In this document: in pieces, positions 22,974 through 35,126 of the stretch
How the letters are laid out: each line of letters opens with the position of its first letter
Numbering within the stretch: the first letter of the stretch is position 1
Origin: Helochares maculicollis
Lineage: Eukaryota; Arthropoda; Insecta; Coleoptera; Hydrophilidae
NCBI GenBank assembly: GCA_033557835.1
Contig: JAWQRO010000424.1
Span: 1-39,260, forward strand
DNA length: 39,260 bases
Reading direction: 5' to 3'
Notes under the pieces: model-generated
The model's input: only the letters and a program-made list of their open reading frames with translations
Databases searched by the model: none
Told to the model about the DNA's origin: nothing
Position numbers and translations under genes: made by a program

Positions 22974-25545
22974 ATTAGATCTACATTTTTAAATCCAAAG
23001 GAATTAAAACAAAGCCGCTGAATTTGTTTTTATTGGACTGCCTCGACAAGATCGAACGAATTCTGAAACGAAACAAATGATTTACAGCATCTATGTATTC
23101 TGAAGAGTAAAGAGGAGATATATCTGATGTTTTACTAATAAATGTAGACCACGTGTGGTTGTATTAGTATATTTAGTGACTGTTTTATACGCATAAAAAT
23201 AGCACTTCCGGTGCTCCGATCATGTTGAAAATTTGTATCTGTCAGTTTTTTGCGATATTTAAGATGTGTGCGAAATTTCATTCCGATAGCTTAATTTTAA
23301 AGACTACTTTACATGGAAAAATTTCAAAACTGTGGAGGTAAACGGGTACTTCCGGTAATTCTACACGCCTCAATAGTTGATAAGGATCTAATTTTTTGCT
23401 ATAATGGCTGTATGCCAAGTTTCATTGCTCCAGCTCATAAGGCCTGACCGCTATCGTGTTTATACACACACAGACGACGCCAAAAATGGTCAAAATGGAT
23501 TCAGGGGCAGTCAAAACGTGGAGATCTGTCAAAGTCTCGAGGTCGAATTTTTTCAGGATCGCAATACCTTCCTCTTACTGTACTTCGTATAGTACACGGG
23601 AATGTAAAAATGAAATTTATGACGGTAGTCCCACTTCCGGTTTTCAAATTTATACGAAACTATTTGTTATTGCTATATTTTCCATGCCTGGCATTTTTGT
23701 AACACTTTTGTAACATTTTTGTAACATTTTTGTAACATTTTTGTCAAATTTTTTATTCCAAGGTCTACTAAAATTTGAATTTTTAAAATTATAAAAATAG
23801 CACTTCCGGTGCTCCGATCATGTTGAAAGTTTGTATCTGTCAGTTTTTTGCGATATGTAAGATGTGTGCGAAATTTTATCTCGATAGATTAATTTTAAAG
23901 ACTACTTTACTTGGAAAAATTCAAAACTGTGTAGGTAAACGAGTACTTCCGGTAGTCCTACATGCCTCAAAAGTTGATACGGATCTAAATTTTTGCGATA
24001 ATGGCCATATGCCAAATTTCATAGCTTCAGCACAAATGGTCTGACCTCTATCGTGTTGATATACACACACAGACATGCTAAAAATGGTCAAAATGGATTC
24101 AGGGGCACTCAAAACGTGGAGATCGGTCAAAATCTCGAGGTCGAATTTTTTCATGATCCCAATATTTTCCCTTTACTATACTTCGTATAGTATACGGGAA
24201 TGTAAAAATGTAATGTATTAAAATGCAAAAGGGTCTCCACTCAACATTCCAGTAGTCTTACATTTATAGTATATAATACCAGCGGATTTATACGATTGAT
24301 TAATACAGTTTTATATTGTATTGATTCACTTGCTTCTCTAGACTTTATAGACGTGTGTATTTCGTAGTGATTTATTCCAATCCGACGAGGGATGAGCGAG
24401 CGAAGCGAGCGAATCCCGAGTAAGCGAAGCTTGCACGGTTCGTGCTTTTCCATTAGATCTACATTTTTAAATCCAAAGGAATTAAAACAAAGCCGCTGGA
24501 TTTATTTTATTGGACTGCCTCGACAAGATCGAACAAATTCTGAAACGAAACAAATGATTTACAGCATCTATGTATTCTGAAGAGTAAAGAGGAGATATAT
24601 CTGATGTTTTACTAATAAATGTAGACCACGTGTGCTTGTATTAGTATATTTAGTGACTGTTTTATACGCATAAAAATAGCACTTCCGGTGCTCCGATCAT
24701 GTTGAAAATTTGTATCTGTCAGTTTTTTGCGATATTTAAGATGTGTGCGAAATTTCATTAGGATAGCTCAATTTTAAAGACTACTTTACATGGAAAAATT
24801 TCAAAACTGTGTAGGTAAACGGGTACTTCCGGTAATTCTACATGCCTCAAAAGTTGATAAGGATCTAATTTTTTGTTATAATGGCTGTATGCCAAGTTTC
24901 ATTGCTCCAGCTCATAATGTCTGACCGCTATCGAGTTTACACACACACAGACGACGCCAAAAATGGTCAAAATGGATTCAGGGGCACTCAAAACGTGGAG
25001 ATCGTTCAAAATCTCGAGGTCGAATTTTTTCATGATCCCAATACTTTCCCTTTACTATACTTCTTATAGTATACAGGAATGTACAAAATGAAATTTATGA
25101 CGGTAAAGTCCCACTTCCGGTTTTCAAATTTACACGAAACTATTTGTTATTGCTATATTTTCCATGCCTGGCATTTTTGTAACATTTTTGTGATTTTTTT
25201 ATTCCAAAGCCTATTAAAAGTGGAATTTTCAAAATTATAAAAGCAGCACTTCCGGTGCTCCGATCACATTAAAAATTTGTATCTGTCAGATTTTTGCTAT
25301 ATTTAAGACGTGCACGAAATTTCATTCCGATAGCTTAATTTTAAAGACTACTTTACTTGGAAAAATTCAAAACTGTGTAGGTAAACGGGTACTTTGGGTG
25401 GTCCTGCATGTCAAAAATGGTCGAAATTAATTCAGGGGTACTCAGAACGTGGAGATCCGTCAAAATCTCGAGGTCGAATTTTTTCATGATCCCAATACCT
25501 TCCCTTTACTATACTTTGTATAATATACGGGAATGTAAAAAATCA

Positions 25546-28087
25546 TTTCTTATTGGTGCGCCTAAACTATGAAGGCGTTAATAATCTACCTTAGGTTAAT
25601 TTGACGAAGAAACACAGACTGAATATATGAAGAAATGGTTTCCTTTTGCCACAAGTAGACTATTAATCTGCAATAAGTCGCTTTCTTCATATTAAAATTA
25701 TTATAAGTTGGGGATATGACCGTATTTCAGGGTATTGCCATTTGAAAATAATGCATTGGCCTCATCATACTTTAAGTCTCTTTACATAACGAGACTATTT
25801 ATACGAAATTGGGACTATCTTGCATAATGCACCCGAATTAAAAACTACGCTCAGAGGAATAGCGCGGCCCAGAAATTAGGAAGTAGGTATATATGTTAGT
25901 AATTATGCACCAATAAGCGCCTTGAGAGCACCGATGAGATTATGTAACGTTTCCGCGTTGTGCGAAAAAAGCGGACACTCATTCGAAAGCCAATGACCGT
26001 CATGCGTCAGTTTCTTTGTCCGCGGCGAGAAGAGAAAGGTGCCACTTGAAAAATAAGCAACGGCGAGGCCCGAAGAGCACAAGAAGTTACGCTATCATTT
26101 TTTCTTCTCGCCGGCTCCGGTTGTTAAACATCATGTAACCATATCATAAGCGGCCGAGTTACGTAAAAAGACCGAAGAAAGTCAGTGTTTGTATATCGGC
26201 GAATGTATTGCGCAACGAGCCCTGAGGAGCACTCGAAAATATCGAAACACTTAACAATCCCGCGTTTGTTTACCTACGCAACTGTCCGCGGAATACGATG
26301 TAAATTCCATTAAGTAAAGTCCACTGAGCGTCACACAGCGATATTCAAGCACCAGCACCGCTAAATGCATACATTGCCAATACCTGAGCGAATGACCGCT
26401 CCGGAGACAATAAAAACATAACGTTTAAATAATCGCAGTTTAGTCAAATTACGAAGGAGCGATGCCTAAACGGGCACTTTCATTGCAAAATGCATTGAGC
26501 ATTGAACTTAATGCAACTTTCTTTCAAGATATTATAAATATTAATGCAACTTTCGTTTTCGTGCGATTCACATTGCAGTTAAAGAAGCGCCTCGCGGCTG
26601 TACGAGCACCGCCGTGGCGATTCGTTGGAACGTAATGATCATCTTTATTGTTTCAGATGAAATCGAAAGTTGCCGCTTATTGCAACCAACAGGAAACTCA
26701 TCTTCGAAGTTAGGCAATAAAAGAATGCGCACCTTATTCCTCAACGTTTTCGCTTCAATTAATTAAATACAGTTGTTTTCATCCGCCAGGTAAACACTCC
26801 TCTGAAGAAGCCTATAAAGCGACTGTTTCATAGTAATTTTCGAAAAGCTTTTCGTCGTATCAATCGAAATTGAGATCAAATTTGAAGATATTAAATAATG
26901 AAGAATTGAAATTCTGCTGAAAATCAAGTAGGTGTGTGATTTTTGACAGAGTTGTAGATCAACTTTCTGAGTAGTGCTAATCAAGGTGCAATAGAGAATC
27001 GGAAATGTTCCCCAATCTTCCGGTGGGAGACTCATTAACATATTAAAATGTAAATTTCATACTTTGTAGGACGTGGAGCCGTTCAGGAAACCTATCAGGA
27101 AGTAGGCTGACTGCAACTATGACAAGAAACAGTTGAATAGCGAGTGAAACCCATCAAACATTTTTATAGCTGCAGCAACGACCGGAAAAATTTCTTCGAT
27201 TCGATAGGAATGTGGAGCTGCAGATAACATTTAATTACAGGCTAGTGCTCAAAGGGAAGTTATAAAATTTACCTGGAATTAATTAATGCATGAAATCGCT
27301 TAATCTGTGCAACGCTAGAAATTAGCGGCCTTCAATAACGGTGCATCTAGGATAATCATACATCTTTTCAGTCAATTTCTTGCTGCACAAAGCCTACAAA
27401 CTGCAAGTCCTCTGTTAATCGTGGGAAGGAAAGTAACACACGGTGTGATAAATTGCAATCGCCGTTCGAGCGATTGATTGACCGATCATGCAGCTGTTGT
27501 CAGAAATTTTTGAACCTACTCCCTCAGTTGGTTTTTAAACCGCAATTTAGATTTCGAATTTCCAGATACAATCGAATATCTCCACTTGCAAGCCAAATAA
27601 ACGAACGCGAGCGTTTGTGCAAACGGGGAAAGTACCTGGAAAATGTCGAGCGCCCCAAGGGCCTCGCAAACTCAGTTAATCCCGCCCTGAGGCACGTGCA
27701 GGCGCTTTTACTGAAAGTAAAAGCCGCGGCCGTTTTTAAAAAACGTACTAAACATACAAGTACGAACGCATTTTATCGCGGTTTTACGATTTATTAATTA
27801 AACAAGCCAGCGGTGCTCGCTATGTAAAAATATCCGATTTCTATTTTCTATCAACCAGAGTTCGTATTCGGATTTACGATCGATTAAAAAGGACATAATT
27901 GCTTATATTTGCAAGTATTTGTTCGATTTTAACGAGGTAGACTCTTGTACGACGTTTCTAGGATGAATTAATTCCTTTGCGATAAAAGAAACTGTTCGTG
28001 CGGGCAAGCAGGTCAACAGGTATGAAAATGCTTCGTTTCCTTATAAAAATAGGTTTATTACTTCTATTGAAGATGCGGGTAACTGTT
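25546..28087. other. Unique interior between the foldback arms
   Basis: About 2.5 kb unrelated to the arms. No transposase, domain or RNA gene was recognised. The longest plus-strand frame (27453-27797) opens with TTG, has a biased composition and no recognisable motif. It may be captured host DNA, the eroded core of the element, or host DNA lying between two independent insertions. Confidence 0.65.
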
Positions 28088-31000
28088 TATAAAACAGCCG
28101 CTAAATATACTAATACAGCCTCACGTGGTCTACATTTATTAGTAAAACATCAGATATATCTCCTTTTTACCATTCCGAAAACATAGGTACTATAAATCAT
28201 TTGTTTCATTTCAGAATTTGTTCGATCTTGTCTAGGCACTCCATTGTATACACAAAAACAACAGCATCCGCGGATTTGTTTTAATTTCTTTAGATTTAAA
28301 AATGTAGATTTAATCGAAATCACGAACCGTGTAAGCTTCGCTTACTCGGGATTCGCTCGCTTCGCTCGCTCATCCCTCGTAGGATTGGAATAAAGCATTA
28401 CGGAATACACACGTTTATAAAGTCTAGGGAAGCAAGTGAATTAATATAAAATTGTATTAATCAATCGTATTAATCCGCTGGTATTAAATACTATATATGA
28501 GTGAATCAATACAATATAAAATTGTATTAATTAATCGTATAAATTGGCTGATATTATATACTATAAATGTAAGACTACTGGAATGTTGAGTGGAGACCCT
28601 TTTGCATTTTAATACATTACATTTTTACATTCCCCTATATTATACTAAGTAAAGTAAAGGGAAGTTCTTGGGATCATGAAACAATTCGATCTCGAGATTT
28701 TGGCCGATCTCCACGTTTTGAGTGCCCTTGAATCCATTTTGACCATTTTTGGCTAGTTTGTGTGTGTATGTAAACACGATAGCGGTCAGATCGTTTGAGC
28801 TGGAGCGATGAAATTTTTGAGGCATATAGGGCTACCGAAATTACCCGTTTACCTACACAGTTTTAAACTTTTACTAAGTAAAGTAGTCTTTAAAATTAAG
28901 CTATTGGAATGAAATTTCGTACACATCTTAAATATCGCAAGGAACTGACAGATACAAATTTTCAACAAGATCAAAGCACCGGAAGTGCTATTTTTATAAT
29001 TTTGAAAATTCAAATTTTTTAAGCTTTGAAATAAAAAATGTCACAAAAATTTTACAAAAATGCTAAATATGGAAAATATAGCAATAACAAATAGTTCGGT
29101 GTAAATTTGAAAACCGGAAGTGGGACTTTACCGTCATAAATTTGATTTTTACATTCACGTGTACTATACGAAGTATAGTAAAGAGAAGGTATTGGGATTA
29201 TGAAAAAATTCGTCCTCGAGATTTTGGCAGGTCTCCACGTTTTGAGGGCCCCTGAATCCATTTTGACCATTTTTGGCATGTTGTCTGTGTGTGTGTAAAC
29301 ACGATAGCGATCAGACCGTTTGAGCTGGAGTAATGAAATTTGGCATACGGCCATTATCGCAAAAACTTAGATCTGTATCGACTTTTGAGGCATGTAGGAC
29401 CACCGGAAGTACCCGTTTACTTACACAGTTTTGAAATAATTCCAAGTAAAGTAGTCTTTAAAATTAAGCTATCGGAATGAAATTTGACACACATCTTAAA
29501 TATTGCAAAACACTGACAGGTACAAAATTTCAACATGATCGGAGCACCGGAAGTGCTATTTTTATAATTTTGAAAATTCCAATTTTAGTAGGCTTTGGAA
29601 TAAAAAATGTCACAAAAATGTTACAAAAATGCTAAATATGGAAAATATAGCAATAACAAATAGTTCGGGGTAAATTTGAAAACCGGAAGTGGGACTTTAC
29701 CGGCATAAATTTAATTTTTACATTCCCGCATACTATACGAAGTATAGTAAAAGTAAAGGAAAGGTATTGGGATCATGAAAAAATTCGACCTCGAGATTTT
29801 GGCAGGTCTCCATGTTTTGAGGGCCCCTGAATCCATTTTGACCATTTTTGGCATGTCTGTGTGTGTGTCTGTAAACACGATAGAGGTCAGACCGTATGAG
29901 GTGGAGCGATTAAATTTGGCATACGGCCATTATCGCAAAAACTTAGAACTCTATCAATTTTTGAGGCATGTAGGACCCCCGGAAGTACCCGTTTACTTAC
30001 ACAGTTTTGAAATAATTCCAAGTAAAGTAGTCTTTAAAATTAAGCTATCGGAATGAAATTTGGCACACATCTTAAATATTGCAAAACAATGACAGATACA
30101 AAATTTCAACATGATCGGAGCACCGGAAGTGCTATTTTTATAATTTTGAAAATTCCAATTTTAGTAGGCTTTGGAATAAAAAATGTCGCAAAAATGTTAC
30201 AAAAATGCTAAATATGGAAAATATAGCAATAACAAATAGTTCGGTGTAAATTTGAAAACCGGAAGTAGGACTTTACCGGCATAAATTTAATTTTTACATT
30301 TCCGCATACTATACGAAGTATAGTAAAGGGAAGGTATTGGGATCATGAAAAAATTCGACCTGGAGATTTTGGCAGGTCTCCATGTTTTGAGGGCCCCTGA
30401 ATCCATTTTGACCATTTTTGGCATGTCTGTGTGTGTGTCTGTAAACACGATAGAGGTCAGACCGTATGAGCTGGAGCGATTAAATTTGGCATACGGCCAT
30501 TATCGCAAAAACTTAGATCTCTATCAATTTTTGAGGCATGTAGGGATACTGGAAGTACCCGTTTACCTTCACAGTTTTGAAATTTTTCCAAATAAAGTAG
30601 TCTTTAAAATTGAGCTATCGGAATGAAATTTCGTAAACGTATTAAATGTCGCAAAAAACTGACAGATACAAATTTTCAACATGATCGGAGCACCGGAAGT
30701 GCCATTTTTATAATTTTGAAAATTCCAATTTTAGAAGGCCTTGGAATAAAAAAATTTACAAAAATGTTACGAAAAGGCTTAGCATGGAAAATGTAGTAAA
30801 AACAAATAGTTCCGTGTAAATTTAAAAACCGGAAGTGGGACTTTACCGTAAATGTAATTTTTTAGTTTATGTTCTAAAATTGGACTCTTCCTTTAGTAAT
30901 GAATTCACATTTTAAAATTCAAGCCTTCGCAAAGGGTTTTTACAAGCGTTCCATATTGCAGACTAGTGAATAATGTATATATTTTTTACACACAGAAGTT

Positions 31001-31260
31001 TTGTACAGTACATAAAGGAATATTAAAAATATTCCGATGGTATATATGTACTGAAAAAGAATTGAGTATTCCTTATGAATATATTAATGTGTTAAAAAGA
31101 GACATTGAAGTATATGTAAATTATGAATATTAAAACTTTTGCTTTTAGTTTTGAAACTAGGGCAAGTGCTTGTAGTTTTATTATTATTAATGGCAAGTAC
31201 TTATATTACATACATATATTTATACGGGAATGTTGAGTGAAGACACTCCAGATTTTTCTG
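28088..31260 (-). repeat. Right arm of the foldback element: terminal block plus short units
   Basis: Reverse complement of the left arm. Anchors occur near 28970, 29541, 30112 and 30681, with regular ~570-bp spacing, so all internal units are the short type. One long-type block (about 28088-28630) sits at the inner boundary. The terminal block (30850-31260) matches 21179-21600 closely with few indels. Confidence 0.9.
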
Positions 31261-32487
31261 TTTAAAAAAACGTTTCGCGTACGCCATAATTTCCCGTTTC
31301 ACCGGACGTAGTTTTCCATGTTTCCAACTCGCTTGAACTGTTTTAATTCTTGTTTTCGTTTTTGATTATCCTTTGAGAATCAGCATCCCTCCAAACTGGT
31401 GGAGTAAAATATCTTTAAAACTGTTACAATATTGCAAAATCGAATCATGCCACATTTGAGGCAATTCATGTTTTGATTCTCGTTTAAAATTAAAGTGGTA
31501 CGAAAAATGGCAATGCCATTAAGGAAGCAGCTCTATGTAATTACCATCAAGAGTAGTTCTCTTAGTGAGATTGTTTTTTTTTGCTTTTTCTGCTCTCTTG
31601 TATAGTTATAATGGACAGTATGATTAGGGGCCCAATAATAACCGCCTAGTTTAAATAGGACAGACATAGCATAGGCGGTGTCTTGCAGCATCGTTCAAAG
31701 AGCTATCAGCAAAGGATTATTAGCTAATAAGTAGTTCGATGTTTATATATAACTGTTCAAAAATCTGATAATGAATGCCATAAATAATGATAAAAATGAT
31801 CCTTTAAAAAAAATGAAAGTGAAGTAGAAGTAGTCTGTTGTATTGTTAAAATAGTCCTTGATTTGCAAGCATTGTAAACGCTGCTTTAAACTGTTTTTAT
31901 AGCAAATACAGTTAAAAAATGTGATAAGTAAAAAAAATATAATAGTGACGCAAAATCGAATTTTAAAGCATTCCTAAAATAGCCGTTTCTCATTGGTCGG
32001 CCACTACTCAGATGAACCAAAAGTCCCTAAACACGTCCCACTGTAAAGTAAAATTCCCCAACTACCACAGTTTGAGGTTAGGTCGACGTGAATTCTCCAA
32101 GCGAAAATAAAAATACATGCGAAAATATCAAAGTAAGTTACGCACTGCACACAGTCAGCCTTAAATAAATTCAAACTATCGATTCACACCATAAAATGTC
32201 CGTTTAGGACAACAAAATGTTCATTGCTTTTTTTGTCGATCCAGGTTCTGAAGTAAAGGGCCCCCGGACGATGCACAGGCCTATGATTTGCGTTTAAAAG
32301 GACCCGCTTTGGCAGTTTAGGTGCAAAATGCGGGAAAACCCCTAATTGACTTAAGTAGCAGGCTGTATTTGTTTACATTTTGAGTGGCTATCACTAAGTA
32401 ATCGAATAAAAACTGCCTAGAGACGTCAATATTAATGCTTAAGTCTGTAGGAGCATAGCTTAAACCCTTGCTTACTGAAACTACGAA
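31261..32487. other. Upstream region of the ten-finger zinc-finger gene
   Basis: AT-rich flank that should hold the promoter and 5' UTR of the gene starting at 32488. A donor-like AAA/GTAAGT near 32130 and an acceptor-like GATCCAG near 32243 could bound a 5' UTR intron. No other gene was recognised. Confidence 0.5.
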
Positions 32488-33895
32488 ATGACTGAATCAA
32501 CCTCTGATGTTAAGCTCGAGTCATTCGATCCGAACGCCCAAAACGGGGATCCAGCTCACGATTTGAAGATCGTCAACTTAAAGAGCGAAGTCCTTGAGCC
32601 AATCGAACCGGGTACGAAGCAATTTTGGGTAGAAACAGATGGTTCTTTGCCTGATCAACCAGAGGACTACAAACCCGAGCTTGTCGATAACTGCTTGGAC
32701 GTCCAAATTAAAATGGAGACGCAGGAAGACACGAGCGGCGGAAGCCCAGCCACCGGGAAAGACAATGGTGAATCCATGGAAGAAACTGAGGACTCGATAC
32801 GAAAACTCGTTACGTCCCTGGAATCAAACGATGAGAAGAAACCGAGCAAGACGAAACGTAGCGCAGCCGAGCGCAACTTCATCTGCGACGTCTGCAATAA
32901 ATCCTTCATGCACATGGCGAACCTCCGCACTCACATGCGCATCCATACCGGGGAGAAACCGTTCATGTGTAAGTTCTGCAACAAGGGCTTCACGCACAGC
33001 AGCGATCTGAAAGGGCACACCAGGATCCATACTGGGGAGAAGCCTTATGCGTGTGAGACGTGCGACAAGCGATTCACCCACTACCAGACACTCAAAGACC
33101 ACTCCAGGCTGCATACCGGGGAGAAGCCCTTCGAATGCACCGTCTGCGGGAGGTCTTTCTCGCAAAGGGCGCACCTACGCTCCCACATAGCCACCCACAT
33201 GATCGAGAAGCCCCATATGTGCGAGGTGTGCAGCATGAGCTTCTCCACAAACGGCAACTTGAAGGTCCATTTGAAGACGCACCATTCCGACGAGCAAAAC
33301 ATCTGTAAGGTCTGCAAGAAGTCGTTCCGATGCGCCAAGAGCCTCCAGAGCCACATGGCCATGCACTCCGCCATCAAGCCGTTTATCTGCGAGCACTGCG
33401 AGAAGGGATTCGTCCACCAGCAATCGCTTAAGGCGCACCTTAGATCGCATTACGGCCAGGTGAGCATTTGTGTGTAATCGTTACGTTTATATAGCATCGA
33501 ATATGCGTGCATACCACGTGCATGCAGCTAGATATGAAAATTGCGCCGTAAATTTAAAAAATACACTCGGAAAGAGTAATAAATTAGTCGAGTAATTGCA
33601 AGTTTTACCTAGTATTTCTGTTTTAAATAAGGTATGGACGTGCGAGGAATGCGACAAGACCTTCACGGTCAGGCGAAACTTCAACATCCACTGCAAGACC
33701 CACAGCAACGAGAAGCCGTTCCCGTGCCAACTCTGTGATAAAGCGTTTGTGGTGAGCGTCAAGTTGAAAAATCATCTGAGAACGCACACCGGGGAGCGCC
33801 CGTTTTTATGTACGGACTGTCCGAAAACGTTTGCGCACCCGTCAGGGCTTCGGAAACACCGTAAGATACATTACGATTGGTCGGCTGTGCTTTAA
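32488..33895 (+). CDS. Ten-finger C2H2 zinc-finger protein
   Basis: Nuclear, sequence-specific DNA-binding protein, probably a transcriptional regulator. Exons 32488-33459 and 33632-33895 join in phase 0 over a 172-bp intron (donor GTGAGC, acceptor AAATAAG), giving 411 residues. The N-terminal ~125 residues are acidic, lack ZAD, BTB or other recognised domain, and contain three psi-K-x-E sumoylation-type sites (VKLE, LKSE, IKME). Seven tandem C2H2 fingers follow in exon 1 and three in exon 2. Canonical HTGEKP or HTGERP linkers join fingers 1-4 and 9-10. Finger 5 has an extra residue before its last His (KTHH). The array runs to within a few residues of the C-terminus. If the intron is retained, translation stops at 33477 after VSICV, giving a 329-residue seven-finger form. 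Ortholog not identified. Confidence 0.93.
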
Positions 33896-35126
33896 TTTCG
33901 GTGGTGGGAACTGTTCCATTTCACTAGTTGGCGAGGCGGCCTCCTATTAGAAATTGGAGACGTTTCCATTAGCAGACCTGTTCGTTGCGGAATTTCCATG
34001 GGCTACAGTCCATGTACATTACTTGTAAATGTTACCAACAAGACTGGATACTTCTATGGCAAAGCATATGTACATATATTTATAAAAATGAATTTTAGTG
34101 ATGATATTTGGTACTTGTTTGTAAATATATATATAGAATATTATTTTAATTTTTCTAATATCTATGGATTTTAATTTTTATAAACAGTACTTTGTATTGA
34201 TAATATTGTATCGAGCAAATAAATCTGGTTAAGGATGTAAGTCGTTCATTTTGAATTATGCATCTGCGGGCATAAACGGACAACTGGGTTTATCTAGTGA
34301 GTAACGAATCTAATATGAAGAAACTCCGTCTAATTATAATTATACAGTGAAATAATGATGTAAAAGGAGACAATTTGGCATTCTGATGAAGGATTAAATA
34401 GTGTTGTTAGCTCAAACGCCACGTTTAGTACAAAATGAGTTTGCAGGCGTTCAATATGTAAATAAATTAGTTCTTTACATGATTAAAAAGCGCCGCTTCT
34501 TCTTATTTGTATTTATTATTGTGCAGTTGCTCGTCATTGACAGACAACTTTCCGGCTTCCTATTGGATATCAGGCATATGTCGCCATGGAAACACGTCTC
34601 GTCGAGGTCCGAAGATTGTTGTTGCCAACAGAATTTGCAAGCGTCATCTAGCGGCGAATTCAAAAATGCATCTCATATTCATGAGCGCGCTAAAAAAAGT
34701 TGGAAAATTAATTTTATGGACTAAACTTACAGATACTGCGCTACTACCTAAGTGTTTTATGCCCCCGAATTAACCAATCAAAATAAAGAAAATGTTTTGA
34801 TGTTTATTCTAAGTTTAATTTAAAAGCGACACCCTTACCGCAGGCAAAGCGTGCATTTAACGGCGTTTAACTTAAAAATTTCAGTTGGGGATGTTCGAGG
34901 ACGGTCGAGTTTGGGGCGGCCGAAATTCCTAGAATGCCTTAATTAAGTGGATCGCTCAAATTAGACATAATTCTGACAAAATTGACGTTCTGGCCTCAAA
35001 ATTTCATTTGCGCCAATTTTTCCTCTCGTTAGTGCAGCAAACCGAACTATTCCATTGATAGAGGACGAAAACTGTTTGATCGATAAATTCAAATTATTCC
35101 CGTTGCTCCGCTTCCGACCAACGAAA
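33896..35126. other. 3' UTR of the ten-finger gene and intergenic region
   Basis: Contains the AATAAA at 34218-34223. A 107-codon open stretch at 34401-34724 opens with GTG, includes an intron-end-like TTATTATTGTGCAG, and has no recognisable domain, so it is not called a gene. The distal part should contain the promoter of the gene starting at 35127. Confidence 0.6.
34218..34223 (+). terminator. Polyadenylation signal AATAAA, ten-finger gene
   Basis: Canonical hexamer about 320 bp after the stop at 33895, followed by a G/T-rich stretch (TCTGGTTAAGGATGTAAGTC). Confidence 0.6.

Larger units (their letters stand above)
21179..25545 (+). repeat. Left arm of the foldback element: terminal block plus alternating short and long units
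   Basis: After a ~380-bp terminal block, the anchor GCACTTCCGG (followed by TGCTCCGATCA or a close variant) recurs near 21735, 22324, 23204, 23802, 24679 and 25246. Spacings are ~589, 880, 598, 877 and 567. Short and long units therefore alternate in a ~1.47-kb higher-order period. Long units (for example 22738-23195, 24200-24660) replace the usual ~200-bp segment with ~460 bp that contains a GC-rich patch. Units end in the palindrome ACTATACTTCGTATAGT or a variant. Confidence 0.9.
21179..31260. mobile_element. Giant foldback (long inverted repeat) element, ~10.1 kb
   Basis: The left end (21179 on, A-run then GAGTGTCTCCGTTCAAC) reappears in reverse complement at the right end (31221-31260, GTTGAGTGAAGACACTCC). 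Homology continues inward through several hundred bp of unique terminal sequence into tandem repeat units, giving arms of ~4.4 kb (21179-25545) and ~3.2 kb (28088-31260) around ~2.5 kb of unrelated DNA. This architecture is that of Foldback/Galileo-type DNA transposons. No transposase frame is visible, so it would be nonautonomous. A clear target-site duplication was not found, so two independent insertions in opposite orientation remain possible. Confidence 0.8.

Noticed and set aside
27453..27797. 114-codon frame in the foldback interior
   Set aside because: Opens with TTG, basic low-information composition, no splice or domain support.
29775..30626. Recurring 93-codon frames starting MKKFDLEILAG in the right foldback arm
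   Set aside because: Present only in some units, broken in others and with no domain; a by-product of the tandem repeat.
34401..34724. 107-codon frame with a hydrophobic stretch
   Set aside because: Opens with GTG, and the hydrophobic part coincides with an AT-rich intron-end-like tract; no homology recognised.
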